57,668 nt of DNA from Fibrobacter succinogenes (GTDB lineage Bacteria; Fibrobacterota; Fibrobacteria; Fibrobacterales; Fibrobacteraceae): positions 1 to 57,668 of the forward strand of contig CADBHQ010000022.1 in NCBI GenBank assembly GCA_902794535.1. Direction: 5' to 3'. Made by a program: the position numbers and the translations under genes. Positions 17,202 through 23,664 of this stretch are shown in pieces; the first letter of the stretch is position 1, and every line of letters starts with the position of its first letter. The notes beneath the pieces were generated by a model. The model was not told the DNA's origin and did not search any database. It saw only the letters and a program-made list of their open reading frames with translations.

Positions 17202-17701
17202 TTGACTTTGCCGCCTTACAAGAGTTTGTCTATAGCAATCGAATCGTAGATTCGACGATTCATGGACTTTCTCATTGGCGGCAGGTGGAATTCAATGGCT
17301 TGCTCCTTGCTCCCATTACAGGGGCCGACGTGACAGTTGTGCGACTGTTCGCTCTCTTTCACGATTGCAAACGCGAAGATGACGGCTACGATGGCGAACA
17401 TGGTGAACGCGGAGCCGCCTTTGCCAAGGAATGCTTCGAAAAAGGCCTTCTTGATATCACGCAGGAACAGTTCGACAAACTGTATCACGCCTGCTTTTAC
17501 CACACCAAGGAACATCAGACTGATGATCCGACCATCAACACTTGCTACGACGCTGACCGCCTAGATCTCGGCCGTGTGGGCATGTCGCTCAATCCGAAAA
17601 AGATGGCGACAGCACCGGGTGCAAGAATCGCCCACAAGTCTTTGCGGGCGAATGTTGATGTCTATGAAATGCGCGAATGGCTAAAGACGATTGTTCTTTA
17701 A
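17198..17701 (+). CDS. HD-domain phosphohydrolase-like protein
   Basis: The ATG at 17198 overlaps the mutS stop (ATGA), so translation is coupled; an upstream start at 17165 would overlap mutS by 37 nt and is less likely. The 167-residue product has the HD pattern: HGLSHW near the start, FHDCKRED at about 60, HTKEHQTDD at about 110 and YDADRLDLGRVG. These supply metal-ligand His and Asp residues of an HD hydrolase acting on a nucleotide or other phosphoester. No closer family is recognised and the substrate is unknown. Confidence 0.75.
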   Translation: MIDFAALQEFVYSNRIVDSTIHGLSHWRQVEFNGLLLAPITGADVTVVRLFALFHDCKREDDGYDGEHGERGAAFAKECFEKGLLDITQEQFDKLYHACFYHTKEHQTDDPTINTCYDADRLDLGRVGMSLNPKKMATAPGARIAHKSLRANVDVYEMREWLKTIVL

Positions 17702-17713
17702 CCTCGCGAAAAA

Positions 17714-18604
17714 TTAACCGGCGAAATTCTTTCCCAAAATCGCAGTGACATTCTTGAGAATGCCTTCTGCAACGTCGGGCTTGTTCATGGAATACACGTG
17801 AACGTTCGTGATGCCGTTGGCGTAAAGGTCGATAATCTGATCGCTTGCGTAAATGATACCGGCCTGCTTCATGGCTTCGGGATCGCTACCGAACTTGTCG
17901 ACCAGCGACTTAAAGCGCTGCGGCATGAACGAACCGGAAAGCTTGATGGCGCGTTCCACCTGGTTTGCATTCGTGATCGGCATAATACCGGGGAGCACCG
18001 GGCAGTTGACGCCTGCATCGCGCAGTTTGTAGAGGAAACTGAAGAACAAGTTGTTGTCGAACACCATCTGCGTGGTCAAAAAGTCTGCACCGGCATCGAC
18101 CTTTTCCTTAAGGTGCTTGATGTCTTCGGCCTGGTTTGCACTTTCGGGGTGCTTTTCGGGGTAGCAGGCGGCACCAATGCAGAAGTCGGCATCAGAGGCC
18201 TTGAGTTCACGGATGAGCTCGACGGCATAGTGGTAGTCGCAATTGTCGCGGCCCTTTTCGATGAGTTCCGGAGTCAAGTCGCCGCGGAGAGCCATGACGT
18301 TCTTGATGCCTGCGGTCTTCATGTCTTCGATGCGCTGGTGCACCGTTTCCTTGCTGCTGGAAACGCAGGTAAGGTGGGCGAGCATCGGGATGCCGAACTT
18401 TTGCTTGAGGTTCTTGGCAATATCAAGAGTGAAGTGGCTAACGCCGCCGCCTGCACCGTAAGTCACGCTCATGAAGGCGGGGCCAAGGGCTGCAATCGAT
18501 TCGGTGGCGGCCTTTACGCTTTCGAAGCTCGTCTCTTTTTTAGGCGGGAACACTTCGAACGAAAGGCTCATCTTGTCTTGCTTAAGAATGTCAACAATCT
18601 TCAT
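17714..18604 (-). CDS. metF: 5,10-methylenetetrahydrofolate reductase
   Basis: MetF reduces methylene-THF to methyl-THF with a flavin cofactor, supplying methyl groups for methionine. The 296-residue product opens MKIVDILKQDKMSLSFEVFPPKKE, with the catalytic Glu in FEVFPPK. VTYGAGG, ALRGDL and DFLTTQMVFDN follow, all typical. ATG 18604 is preceded by GGAGAG; the open frame continues to 18757 but that part includes the promoter. metF is divergent from the zur gene, with a 203-nt gap. Confidence 0.95.
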   Translation of the reverse strand: MKIVDILKQDKMSLSFEVFPPKKETSFESVKAATESIAALGPAFMSVTYGAGGGVSHFTLDIAKNLKQKFGIPMLAHLTCVSSSKETVHQRIEDMKTAGIKNVMALRGDLTPELIEKGRDNCDYHYAVELIRELKASDADFCIGAACYPEKHPESANQAEDIKHLKEKVDAGADFLTTQMVFDNNLFFSFLYKLRDAGVNCPVLPGIMPITNANQVERAIKLSGSFMPQRFKSLVDKFGSDPEAMKQAGIIYASDQIIDLYANGITNVHVYSMNKPDVAEGILKNVTAILGKNFAG

Positions 18605-18643
18605 AATCTCTCCGTGGGCGGGTCGAACCGGCACCCTAAGTCT

Positions 18644-18697
18644 ATGCAAATATTTTAATATATGCATAAATATATAAAATGTTCGGGAATGTGGCAA
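18644..18697 (-). promoter_or_regulatory. metF promoter and overlapping palindrome
   Basis: On the minus strand TTGCCA (18697-18692) and TATATT (18674-18669) are 17 nt apart, a good promoter. The start would fall near 18661, giving a leader of about 57 nt. An imperfect 24-bp palindrome (18644-18667, ATGCAAATAT / ATATATGCAT ends) covers the start region and could be an operator. A short G/C-rich hairpin (GGGTG...CGCCC) lies between it and the RBS. No known SAM or folate riboswitch is recognised. Confidence 0.5.
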
Positions 18698-18750
18698 GTG
18701 CAAAAGGCGGGAGTGCCCTTGCACTGTAAAAATTAGATAGTTGAGCAAAC

Positions 18751-18792
18751 TTGACAATCATTTGCAAATTGACTAAATTTGAATTTGCAAAT
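18751..18792 (+). promoter_or_regulatory. zur promoter with two ATTTGCAAAT operators
   Basis: TTGACA (18751-18756) and TAAATT(TG) (18774-18781) are 17 nt apart. The perfect 10-bp palindrome ATTTGCAAAT occurs twice: at 18760-18769 inside the spacer and at 18783-18792 over the expected start. The centres are 23 bp apart. This is the layout of a repressor site. Autoregulation by the Zur-type protein encoded just downstream is the simplest reading. Confidence 0.65.
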
Positions 18793-18807
18793 AGGTTGCA
18801 ATTTAAA

Positions 18808-19209
18808 ATGGCCAAATCGGAATATAAAACACAGACTCGCCAAATGATTTTGGACTATATGGTCGGGAATCCTGATCGGATTTTCATGGCCTCTGAAATT
18901 GCGCAAAGTCTTCCGGAAGTTTCGCTGAGTACCATTTATCGCAATCTTTCTAGGCTCGAAAAAGCGGGAATGATCCAAATTGTCGGTGCCGCAGATAATA
19001 ATGAATTGCAATACCGTTACACAGGCCCTGGCCAATGCGAAGAGAAAATGCACCTCGTGTGCAAGGAATGCGGCAAGTTTTTCCATTTAGAAGGCCCCGC
19101 CCTCAAGGTTTTGCAACTTTCGGTTCAGCGCAGTGGTTTCGAACTAGACCAGCAACAATCGGTTTTACTCGGACGTTGCTCCGGTTGTTCGCGGAGGCGT
19201 CATGATTAA
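18808..19209 (+). CDS. zur: Fur-family regulator, probably zinc-responsive (Zur)
   Basis: The 133-residue protein has the Fur winged helix (TRQMILDYMVGNP... EVSLSTIYRNLSRLEKAGMI), a dimerisation region with HLVCKECGKFFHLEG and a C-terminal GRCSGC pair, the two CxxC sites that hold structural zinc. ATG 18808 is chosen because the palindromic promoter lies upstream; the frame itself opens earlier. It heads a cluster of zinc-uptake genes, which favours Zur over Fur or PerR. A long gap without terminators ties it to znuA downstream. It probably represses this cluster when zinc is sufficient. Confidence 0.82.
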   Translation: MAKSEYKTQTRQMILDYMVGNPDRIFMASEIAQSLPEVSLSTIYRNLSRLEKAGMIQIVGAADNNELQYRYTGPGQCEEKMHLVCKECGKFFHLEGPALKVLQLSVQRSGFELDQQQSVLLGRCSGCSRRRHD

Positions 19210-19468
19210 CGCCTTGTTCAACAAATTGCTTGTGGCGCTAGCTTCGCTCTATGTCGCCAAGCACTTGAAGCATCATTGTCATGGCGAACATTGCCACGTA
19301 TGCCACCATATCCATCGTTGTCTGGAACTGATTTCGGTATGCATGGAACTGGTGGTGGCGCCGTTTGAACTTGCACTTCGATTTTTCTATTTCAAACTAG
19401 TTTGTTTTAAGGCTGCGACTTCGCAGTCGGTGACACTTGTATCGCAGAAAGTCCTTTTACTGAATTGA
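19202..19468 (+). CDS. 88-aa His/Cys-rich small protein in the zinc cluster
   Basis: The ATG overlaps the end of zur by 8 nt, indicating translational coupling. A hydrophobic N-terminus (LLVALASLYVAKHL) is followed by a dense metal-ligand stretch at about residues 20-42 (HLKHHCHGEHCHVCHHIHRC), with about nine His and four Cys. A hydrophobic helix follows. No known family is recognised. A zinc-binding membrane-associated chaperone, sensor or store are all possible. The position between the regulator and znuA supports a zinc-related role. Confidence 0.65.
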   Translation: MINALFNKLLVALASLYVAKHLKHHCHGEHCHVCHHIHRCLELISVCMELVVAPFELALRFFYFKLVCFKAATSQSVTLVSQKVLLLN

Positions 19469-19533
19469 TGTTTGCCGTATTCCGGTTTTAATTATCAATT
19501 CAATTTATAGCCCGAAAGGGTAAAGGACTTATA

Positions 19534-20595
19534 ATGAAAAAAATTGCAGCTTATGCAATGTTTGTTTTGGTGGCAGCCTTTGCGCTTGTCGCCTGCAGTG
19601 CGGAATCGAGCGAGAAAGCGCCTGCAAAAAAGAAAGTTTCTATTGTCGCGACGATTTATCCGCAGTATGATTGGCTGAAGAATGTTCTCGGAGATCGTCA
19701 GGACTCTGTGAACCTGAAATTACTCATCAAGAACGGCACAGATTTGCACAGCTACAAGCCGTCGGCACAAGATATTGCCGCAATTGCAAGCGCCGATATG
19801 GTTGTGTACGTGGGTGGCGAATCGGATGCTTGGGTTGAAAAAGCTTTGGCTGCAACACCGAAGGCTGGCCGCGTGCAGGTGAATCTGATGCAGGCGCTGG
19901 GTGACCGCGTCAAGGAAGAAGAAATCGTCGAAGGCATGCAAGCCGAAGAGGAACATCACCACGAACATGGCGAAGAAGCAGAAGAACACGAACATGAACA
20001 TCATGAGCATGCAGAAGAACATGAGCACGAACATCATGAACATGCTGAAGAAGCCGAAAACGATGAACATGTTTGGCTCTCGCTGAAGAATGCCGAAATA
20101 TTGGTGATGAACCTTGCAGACGCCATCTCGAAAGTGGATACGGCGAACGCTACGGAATACCACATGAACGCGGGTCTTTACATTGCAAAGATTAGCGCTT
20201 TGGATGCCCAGTATCGAGCAACAACGGACAGCACTGCCCTCAAGACAATCCTATTCGGTGACCGTTTTCCGTTTCGCTATCTGGTGGATGATTACGGTAT
20301 TAAGTATTTTGCCGCGTTTGTTGGTTGCTCCGCCGAAAGCGAAGCGAGTTTCGAGACGGTAGCCTTCTTGGCTGGCAAAATGGATTCGCTTGCACTCCCT
20401 GCCATATTTACGATTGACGGTAGCAACGGCAAGATTGCCCGTGCGATTCTCGATGCTAGCAAGAAGTCGAAGAACGCTCAGGTTCTCACGCTGAATTCGA
20501 TGCAGTCGGTGACGGATGCACAGATGCAATCCGGCACAGACTACCTGAGCATTATGCAGTCGAACCTAGAAGTGCTGAAGAAAGCGCTTAAATAG
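19534..20595 (+). CDS. znuA: Zinc ABC transporter substrate-binding lipoprotein
   Basis: A ZnuA-type cluster A-I solute-binding protein that captures zinc in the periplasm. The signal peptide ends in a lipobox (LVACSAE), so the protein is membrane-anchored. VSIVATIYPQYDWLKNVLG and NGTDLHSYKPSAQDI match the family, with the first ligand His in DLHSY. Residues about 138-176 form the His/Glu-rich loop characteristic of ZnuA, here made of two near-identical copies of an 11-residue unit (EEHEHEHHEHA). DEHVWLSLKNAEI supplies the next ligand. The start has AAAGGAC upstream. Spacing to zur's partner gene is 65 nt with no terminator. Confidence 0.93.
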   Translation: MKKIAAYAMFVLVAAFALVACSAESSEKAPAKKKVSIVATIYPQYDWLKNVLGDRQDSVNLKLLIKNGTDLHSYKPSAQDIAAIASADMVVYVGGESDAWVEKALAATPKAGRVQVNLMQALGDRVKEEEIVEGMQAEEEHHHEHGEEAEEHEHEHHEHAEEHEHEHHEHAEEAENDEHVWLSLKNAEILVMNLADAISKVDTANATEYHMNAGLYIAKISALDAQYRATTDSTALKTILFGDRFPFRYLVDDYGIKYFAAFVGCSAESEASFETVAFLAGKMDSLALPAIFTIDGSNGKIARAILDASKKSKNAQVLTLNSMQSVTDAQMQSGTDYLSIMQSNLEVLKKALK

Positions 20596-20649
20596 TGCGG
20601 AATGCATGACGAGTAGTGAGCGATGAAAATTAAAAATTGAGAATGAATA

Positions 20650-21375
20650 ATGAATAGTGAAGATGTACAGAAAAAAAATCTAAGCCAAAATTCTCAAAGG
20701 GAGCCGCAGGCGACCGAGCTCACCGCCCATACCTCGTTGCTCAAGTGTCGGCAACTGACTCTCGGCTACGGGAACAAGGATTTGGTACGCGATTTGGACT
20801 ACGATGTAAACGCAGGAGATTACCTGTGCATTGTGGGCCGCAACGGTTCCGGAAAGACGACTTTTTTGAGAGGAATCGCGGGCCTGCTCAAGCCGAAATC
20901 GGGAGTCATCGAACTTTGCGATGGCCTTTCTCGAAACCAGATTGGTTACCTGCCGCAAATGACAATCGTGCAAAAGGATTTCCCGGCCTCGGTCGAAGAA
21001 ATCGTGCTGTCGGCATTCCAGGGAAAGCACCGCTTGCTGCCATTTTACAGAAAGGCGCACCGGGATCGCGCCATGGAATGCATGGCGCTAACCCGTACCG
21101 AAAGTCTCGCGAAATCTTGTTTCCGCGAGCTTTCGGGGGGCCAAAAGCAGCGCGTGCTTTTAGCGAGGGCCCTGTGCGCCGCTGAGCGCCTGCTGCTTCT
21201 CGACGAACCGGTAACGGGTCTCGATCCGGAATCTACAGAAACGATGTACCGCATTATCGAAAACCTGCATCAGCAGGGAATGACCGTTGTCATGGTCACT
21301 CACGATGTGGATACGGCCCTAGATGACGCTACCCGTGTGCTGGACTTCAACACCATTTCGGTGAAGGGAAAATAA
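20650..21375 (+). CDS. znuC: Zinc ABC transporter ATP-binding protein
   Basis: The ATPase of the zinc importer, 241 residues. Walker A is VGRNGSGKTTFLRG, the Q-loop region is IGYLPQ, the signature is ELSGGQKQRVLLARAL, and Walker B is LLLLDEPVTGLD with VMVTHD after it. About 35 N-terminal residues before the ABC fold are polar and unusual. The 54 nt before the ATG are A-rich, with several repeats of GAATGAATAATGAATAG type. znuB starts 2 nt after the stop. Confidence 0.93.
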   Translation: MNSEDVQKKNLSQNSQREPQATELTAHTSLLKCRQLTLGYGNKDLVRDLDYDVNAGDYLCIVGRNGSGKTTFLRGIAGLLKPKSGVIELCDGLSRNQIGYLPQMTIVQKDFPASVEEIVLSAFQGKHRLLPFYRKAHRDRAMECMALTRTESLAKSCFRELSGGQKQRVLLARALCAAERLLLLDEPVTGLDPESTETMYRIIENLHQQGMTVVMVTHDVDTALDDATRVLDFNTISVKGK

Positions 21376-21377
21376 TC

Positions 21378-22229
21378 ATGCCAGAACTTCTTGAAAAACT
21401 CACGTTCTATGTTGATTTTCCTTTCGTGCGTTATGCGGTTATCGTAGGCGTTCTCGTGTCGCTTTGCTCGTCTCTCTTGGGCGTGACCTTGGTTCTCAAG
21501 CGTTACTCCTACATTGGTGACGGTCTTTCCCATGTCGCCTTCGGCGCGCTTTCGATTGCGGCAGTGCTCAAGATTACGAACAATATGCTGCTTATCTTGC
21601 CGGTAACGGTTGCTGTGGCTGTACTCTTGCTGTGCACGGGCAAAAACGCCCGCATTAAGGGAGATGCTGCCATTGCAATGGTTTCGGTCGGTGCGCTTGC
21701 CATCGGCTACTTGCTGATGAACGTGTTCTCGACTTCGGCGAATATCTCGGGCGACGTGTGCACGACGCTTTTCGGCTCGACTTCTATTCTGACGCTTCGA
21801 GTAGAAGAAGTTTACTTGTGCGTTGCGCTTTCGATTGCTGTCCTCGCTGTCTTTATTCTTTTCTACCACAAAATTTTTGCCATCACCTTTGACGAGAATT
21901 TCGCGCAGGCAACAGGCGTCAACACGACCTTATTCAACTTGCTGATTGCAGTCATCGTGGCCGTTATCATTGTGCTCGCTATGAACTTGGTGGGAGCCCT
22001 CTTGGTGTCAGCCTTGGTGGTATTCCCGTCGCTTTCGGCCATGCGCGTGTTCAAGAGCTTCTTTGCGGTAACGGTCGCTTCGGCCATTATCTCGGTCGTA
22101 TGCTCGCTCGTCGGAATCGTTGTCGCAATCCTTGCAGGCACCCCTGTGGGCTCGACCATCGTGGCGGCAGATATTGTGGCTTTTGGTATCTTCTATTCTA
22201 TCAGCCTGATTCAAGGCAGAGGGGTTTAA
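21378..22229 (+). CDS. znuB: Zinc ABC transporter permease
   Basis: ABC-3 type permease, 283 residues with about eight membrane helices. The family markers are LKRYSYIGDGLSHVAFGALS near residue 40, FGSTSILTL, the FDENFAQATGVNTTLFN loop around 175, and ALVVFPSLSAMRVFKSF. It forms the inner-membrane channel for ZnuA-delivered zinc. It ends 1 nt before the next gene's TTG start, so the accessory genes downstream belong to the same transcript. Confidence 0.93.
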   Translation: MPELLEKLTFYVDFPFVRYAVIVGVLVSLCSSLLGVTLVLKRYSYIGDGLSHVAFGALSIAAVLKITNNMLLILPVTVAVAVLLLCTGKNARIKGDAAIAMVSVGALAIGYLLMNVFSTSANISGDVCTTLFGSTSILTLRVEEVYLCVALSIAVLAVFILFYHKIFAITFDENFAQATGVNTTLFNLLIAVIVAVIIVLAMNLVGALLVSALVVFPSLSAMRVFKSFFAVTVASAIISVVCSLVGIVVAILAGTPVGSTIVAADIVAFGIFYSISLIQGRGV

Positions 22230-22230
22230 G

Positions 22231-22656
22231 TTGTTCAAAGTAGTTCTTGCCGTTCTGCTTGCCTTTGCGGCCTTGTTTGCAAAGGAACCCGGCGGTAAAG
22301 AGAAATACGACATTGACATTTCCCACATGAGCGGGACCATGGTCTATGGGCAAGTTTACCAGATGGTCATGTATCCGAGCAAGTATCTCGGAAAGCATAT
22401 CAAGATGAAGGGAATCTTCTCGAGCTATTACGATGAAGAACAGGAACGGCGCTTTTACGGTTGCGTAATCCAAGATGCCCTCGCTTGTTGTTCGCAAGGG
22501 CTTGCTTTTGAACTTGCAAAGCCGCGTAAGTTTCCGAAAGAATACCCCGCCGAAGGTGCCATAATCACGATTACAGGTGACTTTGATTTTGAAAGCGACG
22601 AAGGGGGCGGAGGTTTCCCTATCATTCGCAATGCCGAAATGCATATCGAAAAATAA
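22231..22656 (+). CDS. Exported OB-fold-like protein of the zinc cluster, unnamed
   Basis: It starts with TTG 1 nt after the znuB stop. The signal peptide FKVVLAVLLAFAALFAKE has no lipobox. The mature part reads SGTMVYGQVYQMVMYPSKYLGKHIKMKGIF, followed by FYGCVIQDALACCSQGLAFEL. This recalls the OB-fold C-terminal half of YcgQ/TIGR03943-type proteins, which are zinc-linked in other bacteria; that comparison is from memory of the motif. The CC pair plus one more Cys could bind metal or form a disulfide. 141 residues. The function is unknown. Confidence 0.65.
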   Translation: MFKVVLAVLLAFAALFAKEPGGKEKYDIDISHMSGTMVYGQVYQMVMYPSKYLGKHIKMKGIFSSYYDEEQERRFYGCVIQDALACCSQGLAFELAKPRKFPKEYPAEGAIITITGDFDFESDEGGGGFPIIRNAEMHIEK

Positions 22657-22693
22657 ATTCGTTGTTTGACAGATTGATTTACTGGAATTTTTA

Positions 22694-22960
22694 GTGAAAT
22701 TTTTGAAGACCATAATCGTTGCGTTGATGGTGGCGGGCTTACTTTCTATTGCCCAGCACCATCATGATGATTTTGACGAGCATGACGATTGCCCGGTTTG
22801 CGCGCTGGTGCAGAATGGTCTCGACTTTAGTGGCGATATCCCTGATGTTGCCGTGTTTTTGGTGGTTATCTGTGAACTGCTGAGCGAAATTCGTGTATTC
22901 AAGACGAATCCGCACTTTCATTTTTCGAGGCCTCGCGCCCCACCTATTCTCTCGACATAA
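22694..22960 (+). CDS. 88-aa exported His/Asp-rich protein (DUF2946-like)
   Basis: GTG start; a signal peptide (MKFLKTIIVALMVAGLLSIA) is followed at once by HHHDDFDEHDDCPVC, a metal-binding-looking patch with five His and a CxxC. A second hydrophobic segment (VAVFLVVICELL) and a basic tail (FHFSRPRAPP) come after. The layout signal peptide - His patch - CPxC - membrane segment - PRAPP tail is like the DUF2946 proteins found beside copper and zinc genes. This is inference from pattern. It sits 37 nt after the OB-fold-like gene. Confidence 0.6.
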   Translation: MKFLKTIIVALMVAGLLSIAQHHHDDFDEHDDCPVCALVQNGLDFSGDIPDVAVFLVVICELLSEIRVFKTNPHFHFSRPRAPPILST

Positions 22961-23082
22961 TCCTCTAAAACTTCAATCGCAACATCCTGCTTTTTGCCTC
23001 GCGAAAAATCGCTAGGTGTTTTTGGCCTTGTTGTCCGCAAATCTTTTCGCGGATAGGATCGTTGTATTCAAACGAGAGAAAA

Positions 23083-23664
23083 ATGAAATCTATTAAGACC
23101 CTTTCCTTCGCCTTTTTGGGCATTATCCTTAGCCTATTTTTTGCCGCCTGCGGCGACAGCAACAGCACCTCTACTGACCAGCACGAACATTTTGAAGCCG
23201 AAGGCTGGAACCTTTACTGGGGTGACTGGCAGCTCGCCTACAGCGTTTACCGCGGCAAGGCCGATTCCTCTATCGAAGTGATGCACGTGAATGCAAATTG
23301 CATGAGTGAGCATATCTCTGTCAAATTTCTTGACGACAACAAGAAAGAAGTGGAGCCCCCGACGGACGACGAACATTCCCTCGCCTGGGAAATTGCCGAC
23401 GAAAAAATTCTGGATGTACATTCCTGCGGCAGCTGGGGCTTCCACCTGAAGGGCGTCAAGGAAGGCGAAACGACTTTGATTCTCAAGGTAAATCACCACG
23501 ACCATGCTGACGCTCGCACGCCGGCAATCCGCGTTGTCGTAGACAAGGCTTTGGACGCAGAAGAATGCCCGTTCCATGAACATCACCATGATGATGACGA
23601 TGACGACGATGATGAAGACCATGATCATGACCACCACGATCACGAGCACGAACATGAAAATTAG
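23083..23664 (+). CDS. Lipoprotein with His/Asp-rich C-terminal tail
   Basis: ATG 23083, not the TTG at 23062, is the likely start, with GAGAGAAAA upstream. The signal peptide ends in the lipobox FAAC. The body (about residues 30-150) looks beta-rich (WNLYWGDWQLAYSVYRG, ISVKFLDDNKKEV, TTLILKVNHHDHAD). The tail of about 35 residues is nearly all His, Asp and Glu (FHEHHHDDDDDDDDEDHDHD). It should be exposed in the periplasm or at the outer membrane and buffer or hand over zinc. The gene overlaps the receptor start by 11 nt, so the two products are probably made together. No family is recognised. Confidence 0.75.
   Translation: MKSIKTLSFAFLGIILSLFFAACGDSNSTSTDQHEHFEAEGWNLYWGDWQLAYSVYRGKADSSIEVMHVNANCMSEHISVKFLDDNKKEVEPPTDDEHSLAWEIADEKILDVHSCGSWGFHLKGVKEGETTLILKVNHHDHADARTPAIRVVVDKALDAEECPFHEHHHDDDDDDDDEDHDHDHHDHEHEHEN

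Noticed and set aside
18605..18645. SAM or folate riboswitch, or tRNA fragment, before metF
   Set aside because: GGTTCGACCC resembles a T arm, but no other tRNA or riboswitch part is present; only a short hairpin can be drawn.
23576..23653. Met/Thr-rich N-terminal extension of the zinc receptor
   Set aside because: It is the His/Asp-tail DNA of the preceding gene read in another frame; the signal peptide starts at 23654.
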